From Inia geoffrensis (lineage: Eukaryota; Chordata; Mammalia; Artiodactyla; Iniidae): a stretch of DNA of 64,000 nt. The notes below the pieces were generated by a model. It searched no databases, was not told the DNA's origin, and saw only the letters and a program-made list of their open reading frames with translations. Shown in pieces: positions 59,501 through 64,000 of the stretch. A program made the position numbers and the translations under genes. Where the stretch lies: contig CM070901.1 of the NCBI GenBank assembly GCA_036417435.1, positions 6,112,001 through 6,176,000 on the forward strand. The letters are read 5' to 3'. Numbering within the stretch: position 1 is the stretch's first letter; the number at the start of each line of letters is the position of its first letter.

Positions 59501-60689
59501 TATAAAACAAAATGAAATGTGACTTGACTTTCCATTGTAAGCCTTTTGGGGCCCTTTAAATCATCTTTATCTAAGAAAAGAAAGTCTCGGGCAACAATAC
59601 TATAAAACAAAACCCCACAATATTATCAGTGGCGCAGGGGTCACTGGGTAAATCAAAGGAAGTTAGCTTTGCTCTTAGAAGCATGGTGTTAAGATACCCT
59701 TCAGTTGAAGCATTCTGTTCTGGTAATAGGAAAGCCTTTAGTCTCCTTTAGTAATGATTTTCTTTGCAGTTAATTCATAGCAACATAATTTACATTGACC
59801 TAATCAGACATAAAATGAGATGGGCTCTTCGAGACAATAAAGGACCTGGTTTGGGTAAATTCTCATAGGACCATTGTTTCTCGTCTCCCCTCACAACCTG
59901 TTCTTGATCTCCAAAGGAATTTTTACCTGTGTGATCACAATGTGTGATGATTTTGCTTGAGACATTCCTCTACTTTAAGTGGCCCATACGTTTACTGATT
60001 CAGAACTTGATCACTTCTTCGATGGCCTCATTGGCCTGGTAGATTATGGGAGGTTGAAAATAAGGCTGATATTTTCGTTTCAACAGGACCTTTGACCACA
60101 GCTTCCTGTGAATTAAAATGGTGAAACATGCATTGGATGATACTCTGAACACTTTTCTGGTTGGTCTAGAAAAATATATGAAGCATGCTGGTTAAAGGAT
60201 AAATATCATTATATTGATGAAAACTTTTCTGTTGCCAACTAGAGGAACCAAATCCTGCTAATTTAAGGATACTGTGCATCCAATGTGTCAAAAGACAGCT
60301 ACTCTTTTGGGCTTGAGACACTCATGAATGGGAGGTAATGTATGTACTTTCTCCCTCTATCTATAATTAAATATTGATAGCAATTATTGAGGGGAAATTA
60401 CAGTGAAACACATTTATGTCAGCATAAGAGAATTTTCCAACAAATCAAACGGTACAATAATTTATCAGGAGTTGGATAAAATGGAATTCCCGTGCCATAT
60501 CTGAAGAGCTGGATAGAAATTCATTTGTCAGAGATGTAGCTAAATAAACTTTGACTTTATACAGGTTGGTTCCTTCCATTGGTAAGTGATATGTTTTAGA
60601 TATTCAATTAAAATTTCTAGATATTAATAAAAATTGCTCTCATTCCAAATGCAGGGACCCTGAAAAATAAAGACAGCAAATACTTCTAT
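56591..60689. other. Unassigned sequence, GC-richer at the start
   Basis: About 4.1 kb with no recognisable gene or repeat. The first 1.1 kb (56,600-57,720) is less AT-rich than average and holds overlapping open frames of 60-93 codons on both strands, none with a motif I know. The rest is AT-rich. Confidence 0.4.
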
Positions 60690-60905
60690 AATGTGTACTA
60701 TGTGTTGGACATCTTATACATGCTTTATATATATTAATATATGTAATACTTTGAAAATCCCTAAGGGAGAGTTACTATGATTATCTCTGTTTTCCAGGTG
60801 GGAAAGCAGAAGTTCTTGGAATATAGAATAACCTGAATAAGGTTACACCACCAGTTAGAGGAAGAATTAGGATTCTGTTATATTCAGGCTGCCTCCAAGT
60901 TCCAT
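60690..60905 (-). repeat. MIR SINE fragment
   Basis: Reversed MIR: atgtgtactatgtgttggac, tgattatctctgttttccag, taaggttacaccaccagtta, ttcaggctgcctccaagttc. Confidence 0.65.
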
Positions 60906-61749
60906 TTACTTTACCTTTGTACTGTCTTTCAGAATATATTGAGAGCTGATGTTATTTCTTCAGGAAAAATTAGAATTTAGAGTTAAAAGGAAAAGAAATA
61001 CCTCATATAAATTTGATTTTCCATACCAAAGTTTAGAATTTCTTGCAAACAAGAGTAGTTGTTTTGCCAGAAAGACAAAGTTATGCCCTCTGTATATCAC
61101 TGTAATCCACAGAAATCTAATCAAGGATTTAAGTAAACAAAATCTGACTAAAGATGACTACAGCTCTTTAAGGCACGCGTGCAGGATACACAAAGCCAGG
61201 TATGAAAGAAATGAAGTGATATGTCGACTCTACAGCCAAGCAGGGAAAAGCTTACCATTATTCCAGATGAAGCACTTTCTGTCTTGAGCAGGCATATGAA
61301 CTCACATGGGAAAGATTTGGAGGACGCTACCTCATTACTGGGTAGGCATGAAGCGACATCCAGGCTTGGCAAGGCAACTCAGGTGAGACCACCATGATAG
61401 ATTATGGCAAGCCTGAATCTAGTCTTAAACTAGGCAAAGTCATGAGACTCATAAGCAGCCTGGTCAGCACATTTCTCAGCAATAGGTCCACAGTATACAG
61501 GGTGAAATGTCAGACAGGACTTGATAAGCAATGTTCCAGGAAGTCTAGAGAGTGCAGCAGAGTCTCTCTATATAATCAGGGTTTCAAACAAACCATGTGC
61601 CAGCTCTGCTGAAAGCAATGAAACTTTCCAGTTCATATAAAGCCTTAGTCATCTGAGCTTGAAAGTAGAGCACGGTGCCACAGTGCCTGGAACAATGTTT
61701 GGTGTATGTACAATAATAAGTTAAAACTAAATTTTAAAATAAATGTGTT
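60906..61749. other. Unassigned sequence
   Basis: No gene supported. The 112-codon + strand frame (60,949-61,287) begins at a non-ATG codon, is Lys/Arg/Leu/Ser-rich and matches no family I recognise. Confidence 0.35.
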
Positions 61750-61900
61750 GGGTTGTTTCTACATTTTGGCTATTGTGAACAGTGTGGCTATAAACATGAG
61801 TATACAAATATCTGTTTGAGTACCTCCTTTCAATTCTTTTGGGTATATCCCCAGAAGTGAAGTTGCTGGATTATATGATAATTTAATTTTTAATTTCCTT
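61750..61900 (-). mobile_element. L1 ORF2 fragment, reversed
   Basis: The blocks ggttgtttctacattttggc, tattgtgaacagtgtggcta, ttttgggtatatccccagaa and gttgctggattatatgataa are the reversed L1 ORF2 end. Confidence 0.8.
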
Positions 61901-62208
61901 ATAAACTTCATCTTAAGGTCTGAATCAACAGTGTGTTTACATAGAGTTAAATGCTGATATTTTGTTAAAATGAAGATCTTTTATAACAAATATAAACATA
62001 TTCAGTTTTTGTAAACTAATACAATTCTATATGCTATAAATAAAGCTCATTAATGTTAAAAATTAAAAACTAAATAAATACATGCAGTATCAAGAGAAAG
62101 TCTGTCTTCTAATAGTCTCTGCTGAATTGGTTTATAGCAATCCTGTTCTATTGAAAAAAATTGCACCATAATAATTATAAGGACACAAACTATAAAATTC
62201 AGTGACTC

Positions 62209-62681
62209 TATATACAATGGAATATTACTCCGCCATAAAAAAGAATGAAATAATGCCATTTGCAGCAATATGGTTGGACCTAGAGATTGTCACACTGAGT
62301 GAGGTAAGTCAGACAGAGAAAGACAAATATCATATGATATTGCTTATATGTGGAATCTAAAAAAACAGGTACAAATGAACTTATCTACAAAACAGAAATA
62401 GAGTTACAGATGTAGAAAACAAACTTATGGTTACTAGGGGGTGAGGAAGGATAAATTGGGAGATTGGGATTGACATTTACATGCTACTATATATAAAATA
62501 GGTAACTAACAAGGACCTATTGTATAACATAGGGAACTCTACTCAATACTCTGTAACATCCTATATGAGGAAAGAATCTGAAAAAGAGTAGATGTATGTA
62601 TATGTATAACTGATTCACTTTGCTGTACACCTGAAATGAACACAACATTGTAAATCAACTATACTCCAATACAAATTTTAA
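62209..62681 (+). mobile_element. 5'-truncated L1 3' end with target-site duplications
   Basis: Begins inside ORF2 (tacaatggaatattactccg) and runs through the 3' UTR to tatactccaatacaaatttt. It is flanked by aaaattcagtgactc (62,194-62,208) and aaaattcaatgactc (62,682-62,696), a 15-base duplication with one mismatch. The whole insert is about 470 bases. Confidence 0.93.
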
Positions 62682-62696
62682 AAAATTCAATGACTC

Positions 62697-64000
62697 AAGA
62701 CTTCTTTGTGGTGTATCAATCAGTCAGGCATCTATATTCAACAAATATTTACTTTGAGTCAAACCCTGGGGAAACACAAGATGAATGTTGCGTTGGTGTG
62801 AGGACAATATTATTGCTGATCTGTAATAGGTAATGGTGTAATGACTTAAGACTGACTCAACATTGGAATATTTTATATGAGGAAATCCATCAGCAGATGT
62901 ATGTATGTAGGTATGTGTATATGCAACATGTATGTATTCAACCTAAAGATTCCATAGATAGGTAACAATTGAGTACATGTGTTTATCTCCATGATTTTTT
63001 CCTAAATTTTCAGAAAAAATGAAAGTAAAAAAGTTGAAAAAGAATCCAATCTAATGGAGGCAAAGAGAAATGGAGAGAAGGCAACAGTGGAGGAGAAATG
63101 CTAAAAAAAAAGAAAGAAAACAGTTGGTTAAATGAACGCTTGATGGATACTTATCAGAATAGTGAAAACTAAAACCTATATCCCTGAAGATTAACAAATT
63201 GAAAAAAAGCAAGTTAATTCACATTGTAGAAATCTGGAAAGGTCAGGGATTCCAGAAGTTAGGAGTGGGACTGAGAATTTAGTGCTTAAACACATTTAGG
63301 GTCAGTTAGATCCCACCCCCCTACCTCCCCCTGGTATTTTCAGTAGGGAGACAGAAGGATAATTCTATGCAAAAATTGACAGAGGGGCTCCAGGATATTG
63401 AGCACAGTTGAGAATAGAGCTTAGAAGTTATACTGAAAACAGGAAGGGAATAAGAAAGTCTACACATAGATGGCAAGAGTTATGACCTCTGTCCTGTACG
63501 CCAATCTTAGGACTCTGGGAGCCAGGCTTCTGCCCTTCCTACCACTGCATTTGACGCCTGCACAGGTGAATGAGGCATCATTTACTACAGGTGTTAACAA
63601 TGCAATAATTGGTCCTTGCTACATCATTTTACTCTCAAGCCCAAGGTCTCTGTTTCCTCCCCATAAACACAGAACATCTACCCATTTTTCTCTATTCTAA
63701 AATATCTAATAAGAGCCAGAGATCTTCATATTTTGTTAAAACAGAGTCTTCAACACGAAAGAGGATCCTGAAACAAACGAAGAGAAAGAAAAACAATTTA
63801 AAGGGAACAAGTCATGAAAGGAGCAGGAGAATCAAGGTAAAATTAATATCCTTCAGAGACAAGAGAAAATGCTACCTCCATAAACAGGGACAGGAAACTA
63901 AGAAAAGAAACAACCAGAGAACATGCTATTTCAGAAGAGTTTCCAGAGAGAAAAAGCTAGTCACATACTAGTGGTCAGAAATCAGAATGGCTTTGAAGCC
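62697..64000. other. Unassigned A-rich sequence
   Basis: No gene recognised. A reversed L2-like scrap may lie near 62,710-62,790 (attcaacaaatatttacttt). TATG-rich sequence occurs at 62,897-62,935. The 120-codon frame at 63,609-63,971 is Lys/Arg-rich low-complexity sequence. Confidence 0.4.

Noticed and set aside
60949..61287. 112-codon + strand open frame
   Set aside because: Non-ATG start, basic low-complexity composition, no motif and no supporting signals.
63609..63971. 120-codon Lys/Arg-rich frame near the window end
   Set aside because: Reflects A-rich DNA; no domain recognised.
1..64000. CRISPR array, prophage, operon or bacterial defence system
   Set aside because: No regular spacers, no bacterial-type genes or ribosome-binding sites; the sequence is mammalian and repeat-dominated.

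Overview
This window looks like about 64 kb of non-coding nuclear DNA from a cetacean (whale or dolphin). It is AT-rich and I find no intact protein-coding gene, no tRNA or rRNA gene and nothing prokaryotic. The organism call rests on the short interspersed elements. Three copies (26,951-27,171; 30,209-30,423 reversed; 37,289-37,482) have the CHR-2 layout: a tRNA-like head reading ggcttccctggtggcgcag, a GC-rich body ending in gagaggcccgc, and an A tail. That family is abundant in cetaceans. Older CHR-1-like copies (750, 5,046, 7,113, 17,250) and shorter CHR-type copies (27,295, 27,858) fit the whale/hippo lineage. Family names here are from memory; no database was searched.

Layout. 0-6 kb: MIR, a reversed CHR SINE, two MaLR-type LTR pieces, a MER5-like scrap and a SINE with an odd head. 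6-8.4 kb: a decayed L1 with a nested SINE. 8.6-14 kb: AT-rich sequence with two LTRs (10.1-10.8 and 13.4-14.0 kb), a reversed MaLR-type piece and a pair of adjacent perfect hairpins (12.9 kb). 16.3-18.6 kb: an old reversed L2 split by L1 and SINE insertions. 18.84-20.45 kb: the best preserved L1 3' end, with one frameshift. 21.8-23.9 kb: a reversed older L1. 23.9-25.5 kb: a decayed endogenous retrovirus in which reverse-transcriptase motifs are still legible. 26.9-28.0 kb: three SINEs. 29.9-30.85 kb: a GC-rich island that keeps its CpGs and carries a good minus-strand splice donor. 35-36.4 kb: a reversed hAT transposase remnant, then an LTR interrupted by an L1 tail. 37.3-39 kb: SINE, partial LTR and a second split L2. 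40.4 kb: a nearly full MaLR LTR. 44.5-45.7 kb: an LTR-like repeat. 54.3-56.6 kb: reversed L1 pieces. 61.7-62.7 kb: two L1 fragments, one with clear target-site duplications. The rest is AT-rich sequence in which I recognise nothing.

No genes work together here. The window is a record of layered insertions: L2, MIR and hAT/MER5 are oldest, then MaLR and ERV-L, then L1M-type L1, then cetartiodactyl LTRs and CHR-1, and finally the youngest L1 and CHR-2 copies. The parts most worth following are the GC-rich island near 30.5 kb, the ERV-L polymerase remnant, the hAT transposase remnant, and a shared LTR whose second copy carries an extra C-rich tract.
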